Source of the DNA: Cellvibrionaceae bacterium
Lineage (GTDB): Bacteria > Pseudomonadota > Gammaproteobacteria > Pseudomonadales > Cellvibrionaceae
Length of the DNA: 64,000 bases
Direction: 5' to 3'
Assembly (NCBI GenBank): GCA_021151525.1
Contig: JAGKXD010000009.1
Coordinates: 1-64,000, forward strand
Part shown: positions 46,471 to 55,069 of the stretch, in pieces
How the letters are laid out: every line of letters starts with the position of its first letter
Position numbering within the stretch: the first letter of the stretch is position 1
Notes under the pieces: generated by a model
Database searches by the model: none
What the model saw: the letters and a program-made list of their open reading frames with translations, nothing else
Told to the model about the DNA's origin: nothing
Position numbers and translations under genes: made by a program

Positions 46471-47575
46471 TTGCCTCCTTCACTTCGCCAGGCAATCTGA
46501 ATAACAAGCGCGATTGATTCGGTGTGATCCCCGGTTCTGCGCGCACATCGCTGAACAATGGATTTTTATTGCAGGCCTCAATAAGCGCACGCGTATCTAA
46601 ATTTTCTTGCTGCAAGACAACGGCGATTTGGCCACGCTGATATTGCCAATCCAAAATCATAAAATTATTTACGCCGGACAAACAGGCGCGAACTTGCGCA
46701 AATAAATGTAACTGACTTGGGCGATCGACAATTGCGGAAACTGCCTGATTAAATTCTTGCTGCTGCAATGCACCATCGCGCTGTTTAACAACATCCGCCA
46801 AGCGATGATTTTTGCTGACAACACTTGCGGACAAAAATGTTTTTTTAATTTGCACACCCAAACCCAAACCTAACTGCAAACAAAACCACACGAGAAAAAC
46901 ACCTAGCACCAAACGCGGCGCTACAGCTTCGCTTTGTAGATTTTCTTTGCTCCAAAAGGCTTTTTCATTCCAGGGTTTGCTGAGCAACTCTGAACTGGCT
47001 TCACTCCATTGTTCATCTTCTGTTGCGCCGCATACACGCACGAAATCGGCTTGCGCGCGCGCATCGGGTTTTTGTGCAAACCAGCGTGAATGACGCAATA
47101 GTTTTGCAGACCAATATTGCAATTCCCACCCATCAATACAGGCTTGCACACGCAGGCCGTTATCGAGCGGTGGGTAAAGCATAATTTCAGGAACGACACT
47201 GAGCGTTGGTAAATCTTGCTCGTGATGCATGCGAATTACGCGTTCGGCATCCCAAAACCACACTTGCGCATTGTTGCCTTCGCTAACGTGCCAAGTTGCA
47301 GGATTGTTAAAAGGACTGAGCTGACGAACACGTTGCAATAATAAATTTGCACGCAATGCACGCGGAACCGAATCGAACTCCATGCATTGGTAGAAAAGAA
47401 ACTTGCGGGGAATAATCAGCGTAGGAGATTCGAGCGTAACCAGCTCGTATTCGCTGCGACCAGCCAATAACTTAATGCCCTCGGCGGTCATCACCCAAGG
47501 CTGTATTGAAGAGGGTTGATTGGCGAATGGCCAAAGCTTCATTATTGTTTTCAACAGATTGGACACTGTACTCAT
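46457..47575 (-). CDS. gspL: Type II secretion protein L
   Basis: Up to 372 residues. An actin-like cytoplasmic N-terminal part (LESPTLIIPRKFLFYQCMEF), one membrane helix near residues 225-245 (VLGVFLVWFCLQLGLGLGV) and a periplasmic tail ending with a ferredoxin-like fold. The start is unclear: 47575 overlaps gspK by 104 bp, and internal ATGs at 47542 and 47491 are possible, none with a good ribosome site. It recruits GspE to the membrane. Confidence 0.8.
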   Translation of the reverse strand: MSTVSNLLKTIMKLWPFANQPSSIQPWVMTAEGIKLLAGRSEYELVTLESPTLIIPRKFLFYQCMEFDSVPRALRANLLLQRVRQLSPFNNPATWHVSEGNNAQVWFWDAERVIRMHHEQDLPTLSVVPEIMLYPPLDNGLRVQACIDGWELQYWSAKLLRHSRWFAQKPDARAQADFVRVCGATEDEQWSEASSELLSKPWNEKAFWSKENLQSEAVAPRLVLGVFLVWFCLQLGLGLGVQIKKTFLSASVVSKNHRLADVVKQRDGALQQQEFNQAVSAIVDRPSQLHLFAQVRACLSGVNNFMILDWQYQRGQIAVVLQQENLDTRALIEACNKNPLFSDVRAEPGITPNQSRLLFRLPGEVKEASDAQ

Positions 47576-48527
47576 AATCCACTAGCCAAGGCCCCAGCAG
47601 CCCATTGGGCGTCAATTGTAGGCTAATCAATCGGGCTTGTGACCCCCCTTTATTCCAAATCTTCAAGCGCATTTCGTTACCCGGCAAAAAACGGTAACGC
47701 TCTTCATCCAATGTCAGCAGCAAGCCCGTGCGCAACACGAACTCTTCGACAGAGTGAAATGGATTAGTTTTTCGTTCGGCAATGAGCTGATCAGTAAGCT
47801 GCTCATTCAAGTTTAAATATTTCGCAAATAACGACCTAGGCATGGTATTCAGATTCATAATGCTAAAGCGGCCAATAGATAACCAATTCTGTACATCAAA
47901 CTCGGGGTGCTCTACAAGCCACTCCTGCCACCCCATAACGCGCTTTAGCTCCAATGGTGTACGCAAATAATCGTTAGTAGGCGGCGGCATATTTTTAGCG
48001 GCATAGTCGAGCTTTTCTGCGCCGGACAGGCTAAGCAAATCGTCCGCATCAATATAGTCTTGGAGTGCGCCCATCAAACGAGTTTTTGTTCCAGGGTCGC
48101 GTTCGAAATGATCCATAAAATTGGATAACACGGAAATATCAGGTGCGTTTATCGCGAGCAATCCACCATTATCCTGAACACTAAAGCCGCTAGTGCCCAC
48201 ACCTTGATAAACAGTTCCATCCATCAACAACTCATCGCCCACAGCAGCTGTATAAGAGAAATTTTCATCGAGCAATTGCGCTTGAGTTAGGGGCGAAAAC
48301 GTCATGCCCGCTAAAGTCATGCGCGACGTTGATAACAAATACAGCAGAGTTTGCTCAGTGGATTGATTATCGAGCTGCTGCTGAATATGTGCTTTCGCTT
48401 GCAGCCCTATTTCCAACTTGCGCTGCACATAAGCGTGAAAGATGCCCACTGCAATCAGCATGATTGCCAATACCCAGAGCACCGCCGCCAAAATGAAGCC
48501 TTGTTGTTTTTGAGGATTAGCGACCAT
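47472..48527 (-). CDS. gspK: Type II secretion minor pseudopilin K
   Basis: 351 residues from the ATG at 48527, with GAGG six bases upstream and a short overlap with gspJ; it begins MVANPQKQQGFILAAVLWVL, a prepilin signal cut before Phe/Ile. The extra domain typical of GspK follows, with DALSLSGAEKLDY-like DDLLSLSGAEKLDYA and helix-hairpin-helix-like NLNEQLTDQLIAERKTNPFHSVEEFV. Caps the pseudopilus tip with GspI and GspJ. Confidence 0.88.
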   Translation of the reverse strand: MVANPQKQQGFILAAVLWVLAIMLIAVGIFHAYVQRKLEIGLQAKAHIQQQLDNQSTEQTLLYLLSTSRMTLAGMTFSPLTQAQLLDENFSYTAAVGDELLMDGTVYQGVGTSGFSVQDNGGLLAINAPDISVLSNFMDHFERDPGTKTRLMGALQDYIDADDLLSLSGAEKLDYAAKNMPPPTNDYLRTPLELKRVMGWQEWLVEHPEFDVQNWLSIGRFSIMNLNTMPRSLFAKYLNLNEQLTDQLIAERKTNPFHSVEEFVLRTGLLLTLDEERYRFLPGNEMRLKIWNKGGSQARLISLQLTPNGLLGPWLVDYEYSVQSVENNNEALAIRQSTLFNTALGDDRRGH

Positions 48528-49125
48528 AAAGCGCCTCATCCATGGTGACTTCAGCGCGTTTACGTGTGGTGATACTCACTACATAATTGCGCGCTTCTTT
48601 ACCCGTATTGATAAGCACGCGCACAGATTCGGGCAGCACCGGGAAATCGGTTTTTTCCGCAGGCCAATGATTGCGCCACTGGCCTTTTTCATCCAAATAT
48701 TCAAATTGCCCGGTAGATTCCGGCCAACGATAAATAGCAAATGTAGCCTCGCCTTCACGATACTCAAGACTAACGGCATCACCCGATTGCACTAGCTGCC
48801 ATTCAATGCGGGTTTTTAAACCTGCTTGTTCGATTAAGGGCTCATAGGTGTAAGTTGATAGGCTATTTACACTTCCTTCAAGCCCGCGATCTTTTGGGCG
48901 CGCAGCAACCTGCGACCCCAAGGTTGAGCGCAGCCAGTTGTAAGCCAGCACCTCACTGTAAGCATTTTTTTGCACACGCACCACGCGTTGGTACATGCCC
49001 ATGCTGTAGCCAAAGCCCTGCATAATCACGGTGATTAATAGACCCACAATCACCATAACCACCAGCATTTCAACCAACGTAAAGGCCTTTTGGGTGCGCG
49101 AAAGTTTGATATTTGAGCGCGACAT
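48517..49125 (-). CDS. gspJ: Type II secretion minor pseudopilin J
   Basis: 202 residues. Prepilin signal KAFTLVEMLVVMVIVGLLIT with the conserved Glu at +5. Start overlaps the gspI stop as TAATG. Minor pseudopilin of the tip complex. Confidence 0.9.
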   Translation of the reverse strand: MSRSNIKLSRTQKAFTLVEMLVVMVIVGLLITVIMQGFGYSMGMYQRVVRVQKNAYSEVLAYNWLRSTLGSQVAARPKDRGLEGSVNSLSTYTYEPLIEQAGLKTRIEWQLVQSGDAVSLEYREGEATFAIYRWPESTGQFEYLDEKGQWRNHWPAEKTDFPVLPESVRVLINTGKEARNYVVSITTRKRAEVTMDEALYGR

Positions 49126-49574
49126 TAATTATCGCCCTCAACCTTGAACTCACGCACCTTTTTATATGCCGCATGGCGGTATTCATAGCCGCCCACTACG
49201 CGGTCATCTTTGCTAAAAACAAGCTTGATATTAAACAAACCTAAATCGTACAAACCTATGGCACCGGCTGCCGTTATCCCGTTTTTCCAAGGCTCCAGCA
49301 ACTCCGCATTCCACTCCACCCAATAGCCATTAACATTGAAACGACCGCTGGTTTCTTTCGACATATCCACCAGATTCAACCGTTCCATAGACGAGTGAAG
49401 CACCTGCTCGGTAGCGGCAACGTCAGCCAAGCGATTGAGAGTGATGAGATTGGTATTGATCCAACTGTAGATGCCAATGGCAACCATGGAAAAAATCGCA
49501 AGGGCGACTATAGCCTCCAGCAAGGTAAAGCCGCGGGATTGCGTCAGACTGTGAGTTGGCAAGCGAAGACTCAT
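49125..49574 (-). CDS. gspI: Type II secretion minor pseudopilin I
   Basis: 149 residues from the ATG at 49574, which overlaps the gspH stop as ATGA. The longer start at 49661 lies inside gspH. Prepilin signal SRGFTLLEAIVALAIFSMVA. Organises the pseudopilus tip. Confidence 0.9.
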   Translation of the reverse strand: MSLRLPTHSLTQSRGFTLLEAIVALAIFSMVAIGIYSWINTNLITLNRLADVAATEQVLHSSMERLNLVDMSKETSGRFNVNGYWVEWNAELLEPWKNGITAAGAIGLYDLGLFNIKLVFSKDDRVVGGYEYRHAAYKKVREFKVEGDN

Positions 49575-49948
49575 AATCTGGCCGCTTCGCAGTAGGGAGG
49601 TGCCAGCTTGACTTGTGTGCGAATACCTTTGGCGATGTAGCTCAGGTTGCCACCCAAACAAACTCCATTGGCTTTATAAATAATCGGCTTTTCTATACGC
49701 AGCTCCCAGCCCGATGGTAACTCCAACAATTGGCTCGAGCTGGCCTGGGTAAGAGCAATAGCTTGCTGTTGGGTATAAGCTTTTAAAGGTAAACCGCCCA
49801 AGCTTTGAAAAAATGCATCCTGCTCGGCGCGACTTTTAAACCGCTCATAGATGGCGGGAAATTTCGGCAACACCAGCGCACTCGCCAGCCCCAAAAGGAT
49901 GAGCACTACAAGCACTTCAATCAGGGTAAAACCACTGCGCTGGTTCAT
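49571..49948 (-). CDS. gspH: Type II secretion minor pseudopilin H
   Basis: 125 residues. Prepilin signal RSGFTLIEVLVVLILLGLAS, then PKFPAIYERF in the helix. Shorter than most GspH proteins (about 170 residues), and compact as in Xanthomonas XpsH. Starts 14 bp after gspG. Confidence 0.85.
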   Translation of the reverse strand: MNQRSGFTLIEVLVVLILLGLASALVLPKFPAIYERFKSRAEQDAFFQSLGGLPLKAYTQQQAIALTQASSSQLLELPSGWELRIEKPIIYKANGVCLGGNLSYIAKGIRTQVKLAPPYCEAARL

Positions 49949-49962
49949 GGGATTCTTAGCGA

Positions 49963-50400
49963 TTAATCGCCCAAGGTTAAATCGGCATCCAGACCTTCGC
50001 CGCCTGGTTTGCCGTCAGCACCCAAGGAAATCAGGGTTACATCTTCTTGGCCATGGGCTTCGCGGCGATATTGGAAGGGATTACCCCAACCATCTTGCGG
50101 CAACTTGCCATCCAAATAAGGACCTTGCCAATTTTGCTTGGCTTTGGATGAGTCAGGACGAGCATTCAGCGCCACCAAACCTTCTTGCGTGCTTGGATAT
50201 TCACCTACATCCAACTTGTAGGTTTGGAGGGCGGACTTAAGTGCTTTGAGTTGGGTTTTGGTGGTGCCTACTTTGGCAGTCTCACCTTTTCCAAGGACTT
50301 TGGGGCCAATAAATCCGGCCATTAAGCCCAGAATTACCAATACCACCAATAATTCGATCATGGTGAAGCCGCGTTGATATTTAGTTACAGCCTTGCTCAT
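49963..50400 (-). CDS. gspG: Type II secretion major pseudopilin G
   Basis: 145 residues from the ATG at 50400; 50439 would overlap gspF. Prepilin signal QRGFTMIELLVVLVILGLMA, then the GspG signature GKGETAKVGTTKTQLKALKS, YPSTQEGLVAL, PYLDGKLPQDGWGNPFQY and the Ca-site end LGADGKPGGEGLDADLT. Main subunit of the pseudopilus; needs a prepilin peptidase not seen in this window. Confidence 0.96.
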   Translation of the reverse strand: MSKAVTKYQRGFTMIELLVVLVILGLMAGFIGPKVLGKGETAKVGTTKTQLKALKSALQTYKLDVGEYPSTQEGLVALNARPDSSKAKQNWQGPYLDGKLPQDGWGNPFQYRREAHGQEDVTLISLGADGKPGGEGLDADLTLGD

Positions 50401-50416
50401 AGGTATGCCCCAATCT

Positions 50417-51607
50417 TTAAATAGCAATATCATTAACACTAGTGATGGCTTGAATTAGACCCATCATTATCACCCCCACAGCTACGCCGATTAGAACAAT
50501 AGCGAGAGGTTCAATCAGCAATAGAAAACGCTTCATACGGTTTTTACTGCTGTTTTCATAAATTTTGGCAACGGCAAATAGCATTTCCGAAAGTCGCCCA
50601 GTCTTTTCACCGGCGCGCACCAGATTGTAAGCAGTGGCATTAAGGATTTGGTTGTCTTGCAAAGCTTTGGAGAGATGCCCCCCGCCCTGCACTGCAGCCA
50701 AAGCAGCATTTAAGGCCTTGCTACGGCGAGTGTTTTTCACACTGGCGCGCGCCAAATCCAATGCTTTTACCAATTCCACCCGGCTCGCCAACATAGCTCC
50801 CATCACCGACGACCAGCGGGCAATATCAGATTCGCTAAGCCAGCGACCGAAAATCGGTAAGCCTGCAGCCCTATCCAGCAAGGCTTGGCGCACAGCCGGT
50901 TTGGAAAACTGTACCCCAGCAAAGGTCAAGGCGCCCACCAAAGCCATGAGAACAAACAAGAAGTATTCGTTCATCCACATACCGGTGGATAAAACCATGT
51001 GCGCCAACAGGGGCAACTCATGTTTGCCATCTAATAAGTTGGCAAATTTGGGGACAACAAATACAAAGATTAAACCTACGGCAGCAACACCCGTCATTAC
51101 CAATACCGAGGGATAAATCAACGCATTGCGCAAATCATTGGCGACCGATAAATCGTATTCCATTTGCTCTACACCACGGCGCATGGCGTTGGCGAGTTGG
51201 CCAGAAGCTTCACCGGCGGCGATAAGTTGGATGAAGTACGGCGGCAGCTTTACCTCGTCGCTAGTGAGCGCCGAGCCTAAATTCGCGCCTTGTTGCAAAC
51301 GTTCAGAGGCGGTGCGGTAGTAGCGCAGGAGTTTGGGGTGAGCATCGGAATCCTGCAGGGATTGTAGGGCGTCGGCAATGGCGACGCCGGAATCAAGCAT
51401 GGTGGTTAGCTCAAACAAGGAAACAGTAATTTCGGCTTGTGTGAGTTTTTTGCGAAAGGCGCTTTTATCTTCCTGTTGCTTTGCGATCTCTACTACTTGT
51501 AGGTTTTTCTCGCGAATCAAACGCAGCGCCTCGCGCTCATCACCAGCGTCAATATTACCGGCGATTAGGGCTTGGTTTGCGTCGAGCGCTTTATAGGAAA
51601 ATTGCAT
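50417..51607 (-). CDS. gspF: Type II secretion inner-membrane platform protein F
   Basis: 396 residues. Two T2SF domains, each with the pattern seen in LTTMLDSGVAIADALQSLQ and MGAMLASRVELVKALDLAR, and three membrane helices including LLLIEPLAIVLIGVAVGVIM. Polytopic platform on which GspE acts. Confidence 0.95.
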   Translation of the reverse strand: MQFSYKALDANQALIAGNIDAGDEREALRLIREKNLQVVEIAKQQEDKSAFRKKLTQAEITVSLFELTTMLDSGVAIADALQSLQDSDAHPKLLRYYRTASERLQQGANLGSALTSDEVKLPPYFIQLIAAGEASGQLANAMRRGVEQMEYDLSVANDLRNALIYPSVLVMTGVAAVGLIFVFVVPKFANLLDGKHELPLLAHMVLSTGMWMNEYFLFVLMALVGALTFAGVQFSKPAVRQALLDRAAGLPIFGRWLSESDIARWSSVMGAMLASRVELVKALDLARASVKNTRRSKALNAALAAVQGGGHLSKALQDNQILNATAYNLVRAGEKTGRLSEMLFAVAKIYENSSKNRMKRFLLLIEPLAIVLIGVAVGVIMMGLIQAITSVNDIAI

Positions 51608-51615
51608 CGGGTGTC

Positions 51616-53289
51616 TTACTCAATGTCCATGCTGGTGGTACGCAGCACTTCTTCAACAGTAGTCAGACCACGGGCAGCCTTAATAAGTCCGTCCTGATAC
51701 ATATTGCGATGACCTTGGCTGCGCGCAAGTTTGCGCATTTCCGCAACGGGCACATTTTCGACGATCATATCGTGCAATTCAGCAGAGATAGGCACAATTT
51801 CGTAGATACCCATACGCCCAGCATAACCGGTGTGGTTACAGGCAGCGCAGCCCAAAGCTTCGACCCAGTTGGGGGCAATGGTTGTTTTGAGACTGGCGAA
51901 TTCGGCTGAAATAGACTCGGGAACATGGCTCGGTTTGGCACAATGCTTACAGATTTTTCGCACCAAGCGCTGTGCCTGCACCGCTTTAATCGGAGCAGCC
52001 ACGAGGAATGGTTCAACACCCATATCAATCAAACGGGTAAACGCGGAAAGCGAATCATTGGTGTGCAGGGTTGATAACACCAAGTGACCGGTAAGCGCAG
52101 ATTGAATCGCAATTTGCGCGGTTTCCACATCGCGAATCTCACCCACCATGATGACATCTGGATCTTGCCGCAAGAACGCACGCAGGGCGCGGGCGAAGGT
52201 GTAGCCAATTTCGGAGTGCGCTTGCACCTGCGTAATTCCCGGCAATTGATATTCAACCGGATCTTCCACTGTGAGGATTTTGCGCGTGCCATCAGTCGCT
52301 TCTTGCAAGGCAGCGTACAAAGTTGTGGATTTACCGGAACCCGTTGGGCCCGTTACCAGCACAATGCCATTGGATTCCTGCATAAGCGAGCGCACCAATT
52401 CGATATGGTCTGGCTCAAGCCCAAGAGTTTCCAGCGATAGCTCTTTGCGATCTTTCGGCAGCAGACGCATCACTATGGATTCGCCGTGAACACCCGGCAG
52501 CGTGGACACACGAACATCCATCTCGCGGCCATTTACACGCGTGGTGATACGCCCATCTTGCGGCAAGCGGCGCTCGGCGATGTCGATCTCAGAAATAAGT
52601 TTTACCCTCGAGGCCACCGCTGGGTAGCGGTCGATGGGCAGCTCCAGCTGGGTTTGCAAAATGCCATCCACCCGCAGGCGCACGCGAAATACATCTTCTT
52701 GCGGGTCGAGGTGGATATCCGATGCATTGAAAGCAACGGCTTTGGCGAAGATATTGTTTACCAGCTCCACCACCGGCGCTTCTTCGGCCATTTCGCGCAA
52801 ACCTTTGGTCTCACTGCCTTCGGCAAAGAAACGCTCGGCGCTGACTTCGCGGCGCACGTAATCCACCATATTGTCGAGCGTGTGGCTGTTGACCAACAGA
52901 GGCTTTAAGGTCGCCTCGGGGTAGTGATAGCGAATAACTTCGTGAATAAAGGGTAACAATGGATCGCGACTGATGAAATTCAGCAGGCCTTCGTCATCCG
53001 TCCAAATCAAAACTCGGTTATCGATACACCAGTTGATATCGATTGGCGAGGCTTTGGCAAAGGCGTAGAGATTGCTGGCATCGGGAATATCCGAACCGGC
53101 TTGTGCGATTGGAATGTCCAATTGCGCAGAAAGGGCATCAAGCAAGGCATCTTCAGAAATTGCCCCCATACGCACCAGGCCAGCACCGACGCGGCCGCCG
53201 ATAGATTGCTGTAATTGCAGGGCTTTTTTTATGTCGTCTTGCTGGATCAGGCCGCGCTCTATGAGCAATTCACCAATCCGTTTATTCAC
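51616..53289 (-). CDS. gspE: Type II secretion ATPase E
   Basis: 557 residues. N1/N2 domains (MNKRIGELLIERGLIQQDDI), then DIHLDPQEDVFRVRLRVDG, Walker A GPTGSGKST, Asp box, Walker B RQDPDVIMVGEIRD, and a zinc site CKHC...CAAC near residues 455-500. First gene of the operon, with a ribosome site not obvious upstream (GTGACGC). Powers pseudopilus assembly in the cytoplasm. The order E-F-G-H-I-J-K-L-M-N-D equals that of the Xanthomonas xps operon. Confidence 0.96.
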   Translation of the reverse strand: MNKRIGELLIERGLIQQDDIKKALQLQQSIGGRVGAGLVRMGAISEDALLDALSAQLDIPIAQAGSDIPDASNLYAFAKASPIDINWCIDNRVLIWTDDEGLLNFISRDPLLPFIHEVIRYHYPEATLKPLLVNSHTLDNMVDYVRREVSAERFFAEGSETKGLREMAEEAPVVELVNNIFAKAVAFNASDIHLDPQEDVFRVRLRVDGILQTQLELPIDRYPAVASRVKLISEIDIAERRLPQDGRITTRVNGREMDVRVSTLPGVHGESIVMRLLPKDRKELSLETLGLEPDHIELVRSLMQESNGIVLVTGPTGSGKSTTLYAALQEATDGTRKILTVEDPVEYQLPGITQVQAHSEIGYTFARALRAFLRQDPDVIMVGEIRDVETAQIAIQSALTGHLVLSTLHTNDSLSAFTRLIDMGVEPFLVAAPIKAVQAQRLVRKICKHCAKPSHVPESISAEFASLKTTIAPNWVEALGCAACNHTGYAGRMGIYEIVPISAELHDMIVENVPVAEMRKLARSQGHRNMYQDGLIKAARGLTTVEEVLRTTSMDIE

Positions 53290-53470
53290 CGTTGCGTCAC
53301 CCTTTGCGCCTGAAAAAGGCAGCTATTTATTTAATGGAATAATATGTATCAGCGCTTATTCATAGGCCGGCGATCATTTACTTATCGCTATATTATGTGC
53401 GAGGCATACTACTGGAAATTAAGAGAATTGCCTATGGCGGTGCAGTTTGCCAAAGCGGAATTGCAGACAT

Positions 53471-53501
53471 AAAAAAACCCGCTGCAGGGGGGTGCAGCGG
53501 G
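53471..53501 (-). terminator. Rho-independent terminator of RNA candidate 2
   Basis: Perfect 9-bp stem CCCGCTGCA/TGCAGCGGG with a six-base loop, followed on the minus strand by TTTTTTT. No gene ends just upstream on this strand, so it must end a short untranslated transcript. Confidence 0.85.
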
Positions 53502-53615
53502 CCTTCTCTAACAGGATGTGCAGATCGGGCGACAGGATTCGCCCTCTCAGCAAATACGGTGAACACTCCCTATCATTCCTAAGTCACATCTACTCCGAAA
53601 TGCGCTCGTCCTTAA
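53471..53615 (-). ncRNA. Candidate Csr/Rsm-type or GacA-dependent regulatory RNA, copy 2
   Basis: About 145 nt on the minus strand. A -10-like AATAAT (53627-53622) lies about 55 bp after a GacA-box-like site, with no -35, as in activator-dependent promoters. The first half has four GGA motifs (AAGGACG, TCGGAGT, TAGGAAT, GGGAGTG), of which the first two can lie in loops: GCT-TAAGGACG-AGC and CGCAT-TTCGGAGTAG-ATGTG. The second half has a GGGCGA-ATCCTG-TCGCCC hairpin without GGA, then the terminator. Upstream sequence resembles that of copy 1. With fewer GGA motifs it is a weaker Csr candidate, and could be another GacA-controlled RNA. Confidence 0.5.
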
Positions 53616-53671
53616 GCCGTCATTATTGTGGATTGCCATGACAGCCTCTAGTGGCTAAGTTCGCTAATCTT

Positions 53672-53689
53672 TGTAGGAAATATCTCACA
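53672..53689 (-). promoter_or_regulatory. GacA/UvrY-box-like site upstream of RNA candidate 2
   Basis: On the minus strand TGTGAG-ATATTT-CCTACA, matching TGTAAG-N6-CTTACA at 10 of 12 positions. It is centred about 65 bp before the estimated transcript start, the usual place for this activator box in rsm promoters. Confidence 0.6.
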
Positions 53690-53784
53690 AGACAGATCAA
53701 TTCTTATACAGCTCATTCTGGTCGCCAAGGGCATGTGCGGCGTTTATAATCAGCGCCACTTATTATTTCCCCTACGGATCTATC

Positions 53785-54027
53785 ATGGCCGCCAAAAAGA
53801 AAGCTGCTGACTTTGAACAGTCGCTCAATGCCCTCGAAGCCCTTGTCAATAAAATGGAACAGGGCGATTTATCGCTAGAAGAATCGCTGCAAGCTTTTTC
53901 CGCGGGCATTCAATTAACCCGCGAATGCCAAACACGCTTGGCCGAAGCCGAGCAGCAAGTCAGCCTCTTGCTAGAACAGCAAGGCGAGATTGTATTGACT
54001 GAGTTTGATGCGGGCGACGATGAATGA
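53785..54027 (+). CDS. xseB: Exodeoxyribonuclease VII small subunit
   Basis: 80 residues: FEQSLNALEALVNKMEQGDL, SLEESLQAFSAGIQLTRECQ and LAEAEQQVSLL are the whole family pattern. Partner of XseA (not in the window) in single-strand DNA degradation. The stop overlaps the ispA start (ATGA). Confidence 0.95.
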   Translation: MAAKKKAADFEQSLNALEALVNKMEQGDLSLEESLQAFSAGIQLTRECQTRLAEAEQQVSLLLEQQGEIVLTEFDAGDDE

Positions 54028-54944
54028 CGCAAGCACTCGCTGTTAAAGATGTAGGTTTTAAAGATTTTTTAACCCGCTGCCACGCGCGCGTCGATCAAGC
54101 ACTGGATCTTTACTTACCGCTTGGCGATGACGCAACACAACTGCGCGAAGCCATGCGTTACAGTTTATTCAACGGCGGCAAACGTGTGCGCCCCACCCTC
54201 GCTTACGCAAGTGCCTTGGCCGTTTCTGGCGCTGCACTTGAATCGCATAGTTTGTTGTTAGATCGCGTGGCCTGCGCGCTCGAAAGTTTACATTCCTACA
54301 GTTTGGTGCACGACGATTTGCCCGCAATGGACGATGATGATTTGCGCCGCGGCAAACCGACTTGCCATATCGCGTTCAATGAAGCCACAGCAATTCTCGC
54401 TGGCGATGCGCTGCAAACTTTTGCGTTTGAATTATTGAGCGAAGCTGAAAATGTTGATGCAAAAATTCAAATTGCGTTGGTTCGCCAATTAGCCAATGCC
54501 TCTGGCGTGCAAGGCATGGTGCTTGGGCAGGCGATTGATTTAGCAGCTGTAGATAAAACGATTAATCTCGCGCAATTAGAAAATATGCATCGCCACAAAA
54601 CTGGTGCATTAATTCGCGCAAGCGTGAGCATGGGCGCAACGGCTTTAGGTGCAAGCGATGCGCAATTAAAAGCCTTGGATATTTACGCCGCCGCAATTGG
54701 TTTAGCCTTCCAAGTGCAAGACGATATTTTGGATGTAGTTGCCGATACTGAAACTCTGGGCAAACAACAGGGTGCGGATATTGCGCGCAATAAACCAACA
54801 TACGTTGCGCTTTTAGGTTTGGAGGGTGCGCGTGCAAAAGCGCAGGAGTTGCATCAACAGGCGCTTGCGGCACTCGCAGATTTTGGTAGCAGTGCGGATT
54901 ATTTGCGTGCGCTTTCTGCTTATATAATTGAGCGTGGGAATTAA
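54024..54944 (+). CDS. ispA: Farnesyl diphosphate synthase
   Basis: 306 residues, all-alpha prenyltransferase. First Asp-rich motif DDLPAMDDDDLRRG, second DDILDVVAD; FNGGKRVRPTLAYA and CHIAFNEATAILAGDALQTFAFEL also typical. Makes the C15 precursor for undecaprenyl carriers and quinones. In most relatives dxs follows; here a 254-bp repeat-rich gap and rsmE follow instead. Confidence 0.95.
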   Translation: MTQALAVKDVGFKDFLTRCHARVDQALDLYLPLGDDATQLREAMRYSLFNGGKRVRPTLAYASALAVSGAALESHSLLLDRVACALESLHSYSLVHDDLPAMDDDDLRRGKPTCHIAFNEATAILAGDALQTFAFELLSEAENVDAKIQIALVRQLANASGVQGMVLGQAIDLAAVDKTINLAQLENMHRHKTGALIRASVSMGATALGASDAQLKALDIYAAAIGLAFQVQDDILDVVADTETLGKQQGADIARNKPTYVALLGLEGARAKAQELHQQALAALADFGSSADYLRALSAYIIERGN

Positions 54945-55053
54945 CCCCCTCCCAACCTCCCCCTTGAAAAGGTGGAGGGGCTTTACTCCCCTCTTAATAA
55001 ATTTCGGAGTACGATCTGCCCCCTCCTCTTTTCAAGGGGAGGGCTGGGGTTAA
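54941..55053. repeat. Imperfect inverted repeat after ispA
   Basis: Left arm from TTAACCCCCTCCCAACCTCC to GAAAAGG, right arm from CCTCTTTTCAAGGGGAGGGC to GGGGTTAA. Arms of about 30 bp pair with a few mismatches around a 50-bp centre. The left arm includes the ispA stop codon, so the hairpin could end or protect the ispA mRNA. Confidence 0.65.
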
Positions 55054-55069
55054 TTTAACAAATAAAACA

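Larger units (their letters stand above)
53290..53784. other. 495-bp gene-free stretch between gspE and xseB
   Basis: Divergent region upstream of gspE (minus) and xseB (plus). It contains RNA candidate 2 with its terminator and GacA-box-like site (53471-53689). The gspE promoter should lie between 53290 and about 53460 and the xseB promoter between about 53690 and 53780, but no clear consensus is visible in either. Confidence 0.6.

Noticed and set aside
52486..52908. Open frames of 100-280 codons antisense to gspE and chpA
   Set aside because: They lie opposite strongly recognised coding domains and show no family motifs; typical shadow frames.
53521..53550. Plus-strand GGGCGA-CAGGAT-TCGCCC hairpin as a CsrA site
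   Set aside because: The loop has AGGA only on the plus strand, but no plus-strand terminator or promoter supports a transcript; the minus strand has the U tract.
53447..53641. Small open frames on the plus strand between gspE and xseB
   Set aside because: No ribosome site or family pattern, and they run through the terminator and hairpins of the minus-strand RNA candidate.
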